A DNA stretch of 57,041 bases from assembly GCA_903925075.1 (NCBI GenBank), contig CAIYDQ010000298.1, positions 1-57,041 of the forward strand, in the 5' to 3' direction. How positions within the stretch are numbered: the first letter of the stretch is position 1; every line of letters starts with the position of its first letter. The notes below the pieces were generated by a model. That model ran no database searches and had not been told where the DNA came from. It was given only the letters and a program-made list of their open reading frames with translations. Both the position numbers and the translations under genes were made by a program. The stretch comes from an uncultured Geobacter sp. (GTDB lineage Bacteria > Desulfobacterota > Desulfuromonadia > Geobacterales > Geobacteraceae). This document shows, piece by piece, positions 10,022 to 16,822 of the stretch.

Positions 10022-11518
10022 CTAGCCCGACTCTTTGGCCAGCGCGCCCTTTTTGTCCTGGTACTTGGCGATGATGATGCGTTTGCCCGGCTTGAGCGCC
10101 ACCTTGGTTTTCATGTTGTTCCAGGCGGAGAGTATCCGGGCGGTGACGTTGAAGCGCTTGGCGAGGGTGGCCAGGGTGTCGCCTTTTTTAACCGTGTAGT
10201 ATTTGTTGAACCACGCCGACTTGCTCGGCTGCGCCGGCTCGACCGCGGAGTGCTCGGGGCGGGCCGAGGGGAGCTCGCCGTCGTCGCTGGCCACGAGCAC
10301 CGGGATGGTCAGGACGCGGCCGTGCAGATGCCCCGCCCCCCTCTTGCCGATGTCGTTCAGCTCGGCGATGGTCTGCGGGGTGGTCTTAAAGCGCCGGGCG
10401 ATCGAGGCCAGGGTGTCCTTCCCTTTGGCGCGGTAGGCTACGTGCCTCACCCGCTCCCGGTAGCGCTCGTTCTCCGGGATCTTCGCGTAGTGGGCCTCGA
10501 AAAGGGGGGCCGTCCCCTTGGGGATCTTCAATTCATAGCCGGGGTAATCGGGCGGGGTGGAGAGGCGGCGCAGCTCCGGGTTCAGCTCGCGCAGGGTCTG
10601 CACGCTGACCCCGCACCCCTTGGCCACCAGTTCCAGGTCGGTCCGGGACGGGATCTTGACCACGTCGAAATCGATGGAGGGGAGGTACGCCACGTCGGCG
10701 AAGCCGTATTTGGCGGGCTCCTTGGCGATGATCGCGGCGGCCAGAAGCTTCGGCACGTAATCCTTGGTCTCCGGCTTCAGATACTCGCCCTTGGAGATCT
10801 CCCAAAAGTCGCGGCTGTTGTACATGTTGATCGCCCGCAGGATCTTGTTCTCTCCGGCGTTGTAGCCCGCGGCGGCCAGGTACCAATCCTTGTTGAACAT
10901 CGCGTACAGCTCTTTCAAATAGAGAGCGGCAGCCACCGTGGACTTCAAGGGATCACGCCTCTCGTCGATCCAGGGATCGATGCGCAAGGCGTAGCGTTTG
11001 CCGGTCCCCGACATGAACTGCCAAGGACCCGCGGCGCTCGCCACCGACAGGGCATGGGGCGTGAAGCCGCTCTCGATCATGGCCAGGTAGACCAGGTCTT
11101 CCGGCATCCCTTCCTTCCTGAGCACCGTCCTCATCATCGGGACATAACGCTCGCTCCGGGAGAGCCACCTGGCAAAGGAAGAGCGGCCGGATTTCTGGAA
11201 GTACTTGATGAAATACTCCACCTTCTTGTTGAAGGTGAGCGGGATGTCCGAATCCGGCAGGTCCTCTTCCGGGAGCTTCAGCTCGAACGCTCCCGCGGCG
11301 GCCATTTCCTGATCGTCGAGGTCGGCAAGTTCGGAGGCGGAGACCCCCAGTTCGGTGGGCAGAAAGGAGGCGGGAACGGCGTAGTTGGCCGCATGCCAAC
11401 CGTCGGCGTGTTGGGTCTGCGCCTGGCCGGAAGCGGCGCCAGGGACGGCCGGCGGCTGCGCCGCCAACGCGGCGCAAGGAGCCAGCAACGCCAGTATGAA
11501 AAGGATAACCTGGTTCAT
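10022..11518 (-). CDS. mltD: MltD-like membrane-bound lytic transglycosylase with LysM domains
   Basis: The 498-residue exported protein has a signal peptide (MNQVILFILALLAPCAALA). An SLT domain of family 1D follows, at about residues 100-250, with the catalytic Glu in AMIESGFTPHALS and then AAGPWQFMSGTGKRY and AAGYNAGENKI. Three LysM-like peptidoglycan-binding domains come next, near residues 285-330, 355-395 and 442-485 (the last KKGDTLATLAKRFNV). The first LysM is the most divergent. It cleaves the glycan backbone of murein to make 1,6-anhydro ends. AAAGGTGAT precedes the ATG by 4 nt, and a near-consensus promoter lies at 11560-11588. No lipobox is evident, unlike E. coli MltD. Confidence 0.88.
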   Translation of the reverse strand: MNQVILFILALLAPCAALAAQPPAVPGAASGQAQTQHADGWHAANYAVPASFLPTELGVSASELADLDDQEMAAAGAFELKLPEEDLPDSDIPLTFNKKVEYFIKYFQKSGRSSFARWLSRSERYVPMMRTVLRKEGMPEDLVYLAMIESGFTPHALSVASAAGPWQFMSGTGKRYALRIDPWIDERRDPLKSTVAAALYLKELYAMFNKDWYLAAAGYNAGENKILRAINMYNSRDFWEISKGEYLKPETKDYVPKLLAAAIIAKEPAKYGFADVAYLPSIDFDVVKIPSRTDLELVAKGCGVSVQTLRELNPELRRLSTPPDYPGYELKIPKGTAPLFEAHYAKIPENERYRERVRHVAYRAKGKDTLASIARRFKTTPQTIAELNDIGKRGAGHLHGRVLTIPVLVASDDGELPSARPEHSAVEPAQPSKSAWFNKYYTVKKGDTLATLAKRFNVTARILSAWNNMKTKVALKPGKRIIIAKYQDKKGALAKESG

Positions 11519-11559
11519 TTATCACCTTTGTGGGTCTTCCGCAGCCGCACAGGAGCCGC

Positions 11560-11588
11560 AGAATAGCGGAATTTTACGGGGTTGTCAA
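11560..11588 (-). promoter_or_regulatory. Sigma70 promoter of the mltD-like gene
   Basis: On the minus strand TTGACA and TATTCT are separated by 17 bp. The transcription start would fall near 11553, giving a leader of about 35 nt. Confidence 0.8.
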
Positions 11589-11679
11589 ATCAAAGGGCTT
11601 TTCGACGCAGGATTAAATAGCATAGCAGGGTGGCGGGGAGACGCTTGCGGAGTGGCCGGTCTTAGCCGGCGGGGCGGAG

Positions 11680-11701
11680 AGCCGCGCAGGGCGGCTTTTT
11701 T
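11680..11701 (+). terminator. Orphan plus-strand terminator-like hairpin
   Basis: GCCGC (11681-11685) pairs with GCGGC (11691-11695), extended by one A-T pair, and is followed by six T. No plus-strand gene lies upstream in 11519-11679. Either it ends an unannotated small RNA or antisense transcript, or the match is fortuitous. Confidence 0.4.
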
Positions 11702-11708
11702 CATAATG

Positions 11709-11739
11709 AAAAAGGCCCCCCGTGCGGGACAGGGGGCCT
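11709..11739 (-). terminator. Intrinsic terminator of micropeptide gene 1
   Basis: AGGCCCCC pairs with GGGGGCCT (11713-11720 with 11732-11739), followed on the minus strand by TTTTT. A second hairpin (11750-11757 with 11766-11773, GCCCGCCG arms) lies between it and the peptide, and includes the last base of the stop codon. Confidence 0.85.
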
Positions 11740-11772
11740 CTGGGGGCACGCCCGCCGTTTGCATGCGGCGGG

Positions 11773-11835
11773 CTAACTAGGGCAACCCTCTTTGCAGCGG
11801 GTAACCGGGCGAATCATATAGAAGTTAGTCCACAT
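11773..11835 (-). CDS. Micropeptide 1 of the MWT-IRPV-CKEGC family (20 aa)
   Basis: The peptide reads MWTNFYMIRP VTRCKEGCPS. It shares MWT, IRPV and CKEGC, at the same positions, with the 20-residue product of 41173-41235 (12 of 20 identical). AAAGGAGAT lies 8-9 nt before the ATG. A TTGACT/TATCAT promoter stands upstream, and a stop-codon hairpin plus an intrinsic terminator stand downstream, so it is a complete monocistronic unit. Two cysteines spaced CxxxC and the absence of a signal peptide or membrane helix suggest a cytoplasmic peptide or a modified (RiPP-like) precursor. No maturase lies in the window. Alternatives are a regulatory upstream ORF or a small RNA whose peptide is incidental, but conserved residues with changed codons argue for translation. 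Function unknown. Confidence 0.75.
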   Translation of the reverse strand: MWTNFYMIRPVTRCKEGCPS

Positions 11836-11903
11836 TTCTTCGATCTCCTTTTCGCTGTTGGATTTAAATCCCTCGCGCGGTGCGCTTCCCCGAGGTTGGA
11901 CCA

Positions 11904-11932
11904 ATGATAGTCCCTGACTTATGAGAAGTCAA
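11904..11932 (-). promoter_or_regulatory. Sigma70 promoter of micropeptide gene 1
   Basis: TTGACT and TATCAT on the minus strand are separated by 17 bp. Transcription would begin near 11897, about 62 nt before the ATG. TGACTT and AAGTCA (5 nt apart) form a palindrome overlapping the -35 box, a possible operator. Confidence 0.8.
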
Positions 11933-11956
11933 CAGCCGAGCTTATAATTATAATCG

Positions 11957-13099
11957 TCACCCCATCTTTTTAATAAGAGCCAAAAGCCAGCCGTCCTTGA
12001 GCCTGAGTGCGGCGTGCGGGCAGAGTTCCCGGCAGCAGAAGCAGCGGATGCAGCGCCGATAGTCGAAGCGCAGCCTCCCCGCCTCGATCCGGATCGCCTC
12101 CGGGGGGCAGGCGCGCAGGCAGACGCCGCACAGCTCGCAGCTTCCCGGCTCCACTTCCGGCCGGGAAGTAAGCTGGTTTCGCAGCCGATGTTTCAAGAAG
12201 CCGGGGAGCCCGAACTGGACGTCGGACAGATGCGGCAGCTTGAAGGGCGCGCAGCCAAGCCGGTCGAGCGGCGAGCCGAAGCAGTCGATGAGCGCCCTGT
12301 CGGCGCCGGGAAGGGAGAGCGCGCGGGCGGCGTTTTCCAGGTAGAGCAGTTTTTTCGGGATGCCGGCGATCTCGGCGGCTATCACGTCGACCGCGACCGC
12401 GTTGCTGCCGGCCAAAAGCAGGCCGACGCCGACCGGGTCGCCGCTCCCCGGCCCGTTCCCCTCCATGGCGACGATGGCGTCGACGATGTTGAGATCCGGT
12501 TCCCGCAGCCGGTACACCTCCAGCAGCATGCGGGCGAAGAGATCCTTGTCCGCCCCCGCCTTCAGGTGCCAGGCCGCCTTCTGGGTCCCGACCACCGCGC
12601 CGAACAGGTTCTTGACGCAGCAGGTCATGGCCATCATCTCGTGGGTCTTCAGCTTGGGGAGGTTGATCAGCCGGTCCGCTTCCAGGTAGGGGCGCGCCAG
12701 CTCAAACTGGCGGAAGGTCCCGGAGCCTTTGACCGGAACCGACTCCTCGAACGGGACGAAGCGCGCGCCGGTTTCCTCGATCACCCGCAGCAATCCGCAG
12801 CGCTCGGCCACCCGCCGGCCGCTGCCAAAGCCGGGCGAATCTCCCACCAGCGCCTCCCCGCCCGCCTGCTGCACCAGTTCGATGACGGCGCGCAGCAGCT
12901 CCGGGTGGGTGGTGACCGCAGCCTGCGGGGGCTTGGCGGAGAGCAGGTTCGGCTTGATCAGCACCCGCTCGTCCGGCTTGACGAAGCGCTCCATCCCCCC
13001 CAGCGGTTCCAGCAGGCGGACGAGCCCCGCCTGCACAAGCGACCGGTGGTAACTCCCGACCTTCTCCACGCAGACCTGGTACCTTTCGAGCTGATGCAT
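11957..13099 (-). CDS. DUF362 protein with C-terminal 2[4Fe-4S] ferredoxin domain
   Basis: Of the 380 residues, about 1-290 form a DUF362 domain (VLIKPNLLSA, GDSPGFGSGRR, NLPKLKTHEMMAMTCCVKNLFG). About 315-365 carry two ferredoxin clusters, CELCGVCLRACP and CIRCFCCRELCP, each CxxCxxCxxxCP. DUF362-ferredoxin proteins are common in anaerobes. Their reaction is not established, but electron transfer to or from the DUF362 core is likely. No signal peptide is present, so it is cytoplasmic. AAGGAGGG lies 9 nt before the ATG. Its stop is only 25 nt from the -35 box of micropeptide gene 1, and I see no terminator between them, so read-through into that gene is possible. Confidence 0.9.
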   Translation of the reverse strand: MHQLERYQVCVEKVGSYHRSLVQAGLVRLLEPLGGMERFVKPDERVLIKPNLLSAKPPQAAVTTHPELLRAVIELVQQAGGEALVGDSPGFGSGRRVAERCGLLRVIEETGARFVPFEESVPVKGSGTFRQFELARPYLEADRLINLPKLKTHEMMAMTCCVKNLFGAVVGTQKAAWHLKAGADKDLFARMLLEVYRLREPDLNIVDAIVAMEGNGPGSGDPVGVGLLLAGSNAVAVDVIAAEIAGIPKKLLYLENAARALSLPGADRALIDCFGSPLDRLGCAPFKLPHLSDVQFGLPGFLKHRLRNQLTSRPEVEPGSCELCGVCLRACPPEAIRIEAGRLRFDYRRCIRCFCCRELCPHAALRLKDGWLLALIKKMG

Positions 13100-13174
13100 G
13101 ACGATAACCCTCCTTTTTCCCCCGGCCGGGCAAATCTGTTGTCAAGCGGGCCGGACCTGGGTTAGATTCATAGC

Positions 13175-14053
13175 ATGAAAGAGGGAATTGAGCAATTTTG
13201 CCGCTACATGGAGAACGAGCGCAACCTGTCGGCGCATACCGTGGAGGCCTACCGCAGCGACCTTAGCCAGTTCGCGGCCTTTCTCGCCGACCAACAACTG
13301 CCGGACGCGCCCGGGGAAGTGAACCATCTCACCGTCAGGCGCTATCTGGCCCACCTGCACAACGGGCACGCCAAGAGCACCATCGGCAGGAAACTCTCCG
13401 CCATCAGGGCGTTGTTTCGTTACCTCCTGCGCGAAGGGAAGGTGGGAAAAAACCCCGCGGAACTGGTCGCCACGCCCAAGAAAGAGCAGCGGCTCCCTTT
13501 TCACCTGAACATCGACCAGGTGACGGAGCTGGTGAGCGCCCCGGCCGGCAGCTCGGGGCTGCCGCTCAGGGATCGCGCGGTGCTGGAGACCCTGTACTCC
13601 TGCGGCATCAGGGTGAGCGAGTTGACCGGCATGAACGTCGGCGAACTGGATCTGGACGCGGGGCTCGCCCGGGTGCTGGGCAAGGGCGGGAAGGAGCGGA
13701 TCGTGCCGGTAGGGACGAAGGCCGCGCAGGCGCTGGCGGCCTACCTTGAGGAGCGCAACCGCCCCCCGGCCGGCGCGCCGCTGATCCTGAACGCCCGCGG
13801 AGGGAGGCTCACCCGGCGCAGCGTCGGCAGGATCGTCGACGCCCACATGCTGCTGATCGCCGCCATGCGCAAGGTCTCGCCGCACACCCTGCGCCACACC
13901 TTCGCCACCCATCTTTTGGAGGGGGGCGCCGATCTGCGCGCCATCCAGGAGCTTTTGGGGCACGCCTCGCTGTCCACCACCCAGAAATACACCCACGTCA
14001 GCATCGACCGGCTGATGGAAGTCTACGACAAGGCGCACCCCAAGGCGCGCTGA
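13175..14053 (+). CDS. xerC: Tyrosine recombinase XerC
   Basis: The 292-residue protein has the N-terminal SAM-like DNA-binding domain ([20 protein letters not shown]) and the catalytic domain with all expected residues. These are Arg146 in SCGIRVSEL, Lys in [10 protein letters not shown] (about 170-173), His237/Arg240 in SPHTLRH, His263 in [10 protein letters not shown] and the Tyr272 nucleophile in KYTHVS. Its length and motifs match chromosomal XerC/XerD-type enzymes that resolve chromosome dimers at dif. No dif-like site or integrated element is visible next to it, so a phage-type integrase is less likely. The start has only a weak ribosome binding site (GGGTTAG). XerC rather than XerD is a judgement. 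Confidence 0.9.
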   Translation: MKEGIEQFCRYMENERNLSAHTVEAYRSDLSQFAAFLADQQLPDAPGEVNHLTVRRYLAHLHNGHAKSTIGRKLSAIRALFRYLLREGKVGKNPAELVATPKKEQRLPFHLNIDQVTELVSAPAGSSGLPLRDRAVLETLYSCGIRVSELTGMNVGELDLDAGLARVLGKGGKERIVPVGTKAAQALAAYLEERNRPPAGAPLILNARGGRLTRRSVGRIVDAHMLLIAAMRKVSPHTLRHTFATHLLEGGADLRAIQELLGHASLSTTQKYTHVSIDRLMEVYDKAHPKAR

Positions 14054-14070
14054 AACCGGTGAACCATTGG

Positions 14071-14326
14071 CCACGGAGAAAATCTGAGAAGATCGGCGAA
14101 AAGCTAACTATTCACCACATCAGCTAGCAACGTTTCATCCCCGTAGGTCGTGTTGAACGGCTTCATCGTGAAACGCGACACTGCCGTCGTGGCACCCTTG
14201 CGACATCGCGTTTCGTACCTCAACGCGACCTACGGAAATAGTGCTGAATAGTTACATCTTTTTGTTTGGTCCTATCCAGGCTTTCCAGCTTTTGATTTCT
14301 CAGATTGCCTCAGATGTTCTCCGTGG
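14071..14326. repeat. 256-bp nested inverted-repeat element
   Basis: Four concentric inverted repeats fill this non-coding segment. They are CCACGGAGAA-x-ATCTGAG (14071-14088 with 14309-14326, 17 of 18), TAACTATTCA (14105-14114 with 14245-14254, perfect, plus CAC/GTG), CCGTAGGTCGTGTTGA (14141-14156 with 14220-14235, 15 of 16) and GAAACGCGA (14170-14178 with 14206-14214, perfect). At the tip TGCC/GGCA (14182-14185 with 14191-14194) makes a last hairpin. The whole segment could fold as one long imperfect hairpin. It has no ORF and looks like a dispersed palindromic element (MITE-like) or a structured RNA between xerC and the acetate CoA-transferase gene. Confidence 0.85.
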
Positions 14327-14355
14327 CGAATAGGTTCGATGCTTGTTTTTTTACT

Positions 14356-14400
14356 AAAAGAGGGGCTCAGCCGTTTCTCCGGTTGAGCCCCTCTTTTTTT
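14356..14400. terminator. Bidirectional intrinsic terminator
   Basis: AAAAGAGGGGCTCA (14356-14369) pairs with TGAGCCCCTCTTTT (14384-14397), with an inner CCG/CGG pair. T runs follow on both strands. It serves the CoA-transferase gene on the minus strand and possibly transcripts through the palindrome on the plus strand. Confidence 0.9.
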
Positions 14401-14428
14401 GTTTACCTTAACTGACGACGATCTCTTG

Positions 14429-16027
14429 TTAGTCCTCGCAGAGGTCGACCTTCACGTTCCAGTTTTTCAGCTTCATGGTGCCGTTACGCTCCAGGTTGAG
14501 ATGCATCTTGAAGGCGCGGTCCCACATCTGCGGCTCGTGGCCGACTTTCCTGGCCAGGCAGTCCTTCTCGGCGATGTCGAGGTACTCGGTCAACTGCGCC
14601 TTGTACTCGGGATGGGCGCACTTCTCGATGATCCTTCTGGCGCGGTCCTTGGGAGCGAGCCCGCGCAGGTCGGCCAGGCCCTGCTCGGTGATGACGCAGT
14701 CCAGGTCGTGCTCGGTGTGGTCGATGTGGGAGCAGTGCGGCACCACGCAGGAGATGCCGTTTGGGTCGTTCTTGCTCGGGCGCGAAGACGGGGTGTGCAT
14801 CATCTTCAGGAAGCCGTTCCTGAGGAAGTCGCCGGAGCCGCCCAGGCCGTTGATCATGCGGGTGCCGCCGACCAGGGTGGAGTTGGCGTGCGCGTAGATG
14901 TCGATCTCCACCGGGGTGTTCATGGCGATGCACCCCAGACGGCGGATCGGCTCAGGCGCGTTGGAGATGGAGAGCGGGCGCAGGGTGATCTTGTCGAAAT
15001 ACTTGTCCATGTTCGCGAAGAAGCGGGGGAAGCCCGGATCGGCGGAAAGGGAGAGCGAGCAGGAAGAGGCCATGTCCAGCTTGCCCGAGTCGAACAGGTC
15101 GAGCATGGTGTCCTGCAGCACCTCGGTGTAGACGGTCAGGTTGCTGAAGGGTCCCTTGGCCAGACCGCCGATGACGGCGTTGGCGATGGAACCTACGCCC
15201 GACTGGATCGGCAAAAGGTTCTTGGGGAGACGGCCGGCCTTCACTTCCTGGGTGAAGAACTCGATCACGTGACCGGCGATCGCCTCGGAGGTGTCGTCCA
15301 GTTCGGCGAAGGCGCGCCCCTGGTCGCGCAGCTTCGACTCGACCACGGCGATGATCTTGTTGGGGTCGCAGGGAATGGAGGTCGATCCGATCCTGGAGCC
15401 GGCGTTGACGATGTTGAACGGCTGGCGGTTGGGAGGAAGCGCCGGCGTCAAGAGGTCGTGGATCCCTTCGAAGGAGGGCTGGCCGGTGTTGACCTCGATG
15501 ATGATCCGGTCGCAGATCATCAGGATCTCGGGGATGACGCCGCAGGAGGAGGTCGGAACCAGGCTGCCGTCTTCCTTGATGGCGGAGACTTCGATGATGG
15601 CGAGGTCGAGCTTGCCGGTCTCGGTGTCCTTGGTGTAGAAGCCGTAACCCAGGTCCTGGGCGAAGAGGGAGAGATGCTTGTCGCCCATGCGGATGCGGCC
15701 CGCGTTGATGCCGGCGGCGATGTTCTTGCCGGTCTGGTACGGCCAGCGGCGGTCGATCATGTCGTTCACGGCCCAGCGGTCCTCGGTCTCTGCGCCGACG
15801 GAAGCCCCGATGAACAGGTTGAACTTCAGCTTGCCCTGCAGGTTGTTCTTCTCGACATGTTCGGCCAAGGCGATGGGCACCACTTTCGGGTAGCCGGCAG
15901 GGGTGAAGCCGGACCAGCCGAGGTTCATCCCGTTCTTGAAGAACTCGACCGTCTGCTCGGGCTTCATGACCTTGCTCAGCAGTGATTTGCATTGTACGCG
16001 ATCTTGCAGCGTGCCGTAATCGGACAT
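14429..16027 (-). CDS. Acetyl-CoA hydrolase/transferase (succinyl:acetate CoA-transferase type)
   Basis: The 532-residue protein is a full-length class I CoA-transferase of the acetyl-CoA hydrolase/transferase family. It has the N-terminal domain (GMNLGWSGFTPAGYPKVVPIAL, NLFIGASVGAETEDRWA) and the C-terminal domain. The latter contains PIQSGVGSIANAVIGGL followed by TEVLQDTMLDLFDSGKL, whose Glu is the likely acyl-carrying residue, and then GGLGGSGDFLRN and TEQGLADLRGL. In Geobacter such enzymes convert acetate plus succinyl-CoA to acetyl-CoA plus succinate, coupling acetate activation to the TCA cycle. AGGAGGAAGAG precedes the ATG. A strong promoter at 16186-16214 implies a leader of about 150 nt. 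Monocistronic between terminators. Confidence 0.93.
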   Translation of the reverse strand: MSDYGTLQDRVQCKSLLSKVMKPEQTVEFFKNGMNLGWSGFTPAGYPKVVPIALAEHVEKNNLQGKLKFNLFIGASVGAETEDRWAVNDMIDRRWPYQTGKNIAAGINAGRIRMGDKHLSLFAQDLGYGFYTKDTETGKLDLAIIEVSAIKEDGSLVPTSSCGVIPEILMICDRIIIEVNTGQPSFEGIHDLLTPALPPNRQPFNIVNAGSRIGSTSIPCDPNKIIAVVESKLRDQGRAFAELDDTSEAIAGHVIEFFTQEVKAGRLPKNLLPIQSGVGSIANAVIGGLAKGPFSNLTVYTEVLQDTMLDLFDSGKLDMASSCSLSLSADPGFPRFFANMDKYFDKITLRPLSISNAPEPIRRLGCIAMNTPVEIDIYAHANSTLVGGTRMINGLGGSGDFLRNGFLKMMHTPSSRPSKNDPNGISCVVPHCSHIDHTEHDLDCVITEQGLADLRGLAPKDRARRIIEKCAHPEYKAQLTEYLDIAEKDCLARKVGHEPQMWDRAFKMHLNLERNGTMKLKNWNVKVDLCED

Positions 16028-16185
16028 CTCTTCCTCCTGTTTTTGTTGTAGTGTCTTACGCAGAAAAAACCAGCTAGCGCGAGACGATAGCTGATTTCAA
16101 AAGGTCGACCAGACCTGGAATGCCGGCAACCCCCAAGCGCGCCTCGGCGGCTGCCGCGGCAATCCAGGATAAAAATTAAAACCGG

Positions 16186-16214
16186 ATTCTACTTAACAGA
16201 GTCCTCATAGTCAA
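16186..16214 (-). promoter_or_regulatory. Sigma70 promoter of the CoA-transferase gene
   Basis: TTGACT and TAGAAT on the minus strand are separated by 17 bp. The long GC-rich leader (about 16028-16178) contains a GCCGCGGC palindrome but no riboswitch I recognise. Confidence 0.8.
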
Positions 16215-16265
16215 GGCTAAAAACGGCCGGACGAAATATTCCGTAAACGCTATGCCTGTTAATTG

Positions 16266-16295
16266 AAAAAGGGGGAAGCCGTGCCGGCTTCCCCC
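16266..16295 (-). terminator. Intrinsic terminator of the small membrane protein gene
   Basis: GGGGGAAGCC (16271-16280) pairs with GGCTTCCCCC (16286-16295) and is followed on the minus strand by TTTTTC. Confidence 0.85.
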
Positions 16296-16347
16296 CTCAT
16301 TTTCAACTCGACGCTACCACTGCGACTCCCCCCGAACCGGGGAAAAG

Positions 16348-16728
16348 TCACTCCAGATAAGTTGCTTTCACGATAAAATATTCACTTTCGCCGAAACATG
16401 TGGTCGGGATCCCCTTGTGCTGCTCATAGCCGATCGAGATCCGCTTGCCCAATCCCCTGTTCATGAGTTGAGCCACGGCATCGTCGCGCACCGTGAAAAA
16501 GAACTTTTCCGGGACCACGCCCTGCACCGGCGGCATGGTAAGCTCCCCTTCCCAGGTCTTGCATAGCCATCCCTTCTTGGAGAGCTTCTGGATATAGCCC
16601 ACCCGCTCTCCCGAGGAGTAGGTCCAATGCAAGGCCGCATAGAGATAGGCCGCGGCCAGCAGGACCACAGCGACCAGCAAGCCGAGAAAACCACCGATCA
16701 CCCTGTTCTTTATCCCGCGTCGATCCAT
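16348..16728 (-). CDS. Conserved hypothetical protein with one membrane helix
   Basis: The 126-residue protein has a basic N-terminus, one membrane helix (residues 10-33) and a small C-terminal domain with YSSGERVGYIQKLSKKGWLC, KTWEGELTMPPV, EKFFFTVRDDAVAQLMN and GYEQHKGIPTTCFGESEYFI. The same motifs occur in a widespread proteobacterial family that is sometimes mislabelled 6-phosphogluconate dehydrogenase; there is no dehydrogenase fold here. Likely an anchored periplasmic or cytoplasmic domain of unknown role. GGAGGGG precedes the ATG by 4 nt. It lies 94 nt downstream of the chemoreceptor gene and has its own terminator. Confidence 0.75.
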   Translation of the reverse strand: MDRRGIKNRVIGGFLGLLVAVVLLAAAYLYAALHWTYSSGERVGYIQKLSKKGWLCKTWEGELTMPPVQGVVPEKFFFTVRDDAVAQLMNRGLGKRISIGYEQHKGIPTTCFGESEYFIVKATYLE

Positions 16729-16822
16729 ACCCCTCCCGGTCCGCTCATTGATGGAAATCCTGCGCGAAGGCTCCTTGTATAGCAGAAAGAGCCTGCCGGG
16801 TCAATTCGGATTCCCCCCGCCG

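Noticed and set aside
11640-11700. tRNA-like or structured RNA in GGAGACGCTTGCGGAGTGGC
   Set aside because: Resembles the start of a tRNA-Ser/Leu, but no acceptor pairing, T-arm or CCA region can be built. Only the terminator-like hairpin is kept.
13175-14053. Phage or island integrase instead of XerC
   Set aside because: No attachment repeats, tRNA or phage genes are adjacent, and length and motifs fit chromosomal XerC/D.
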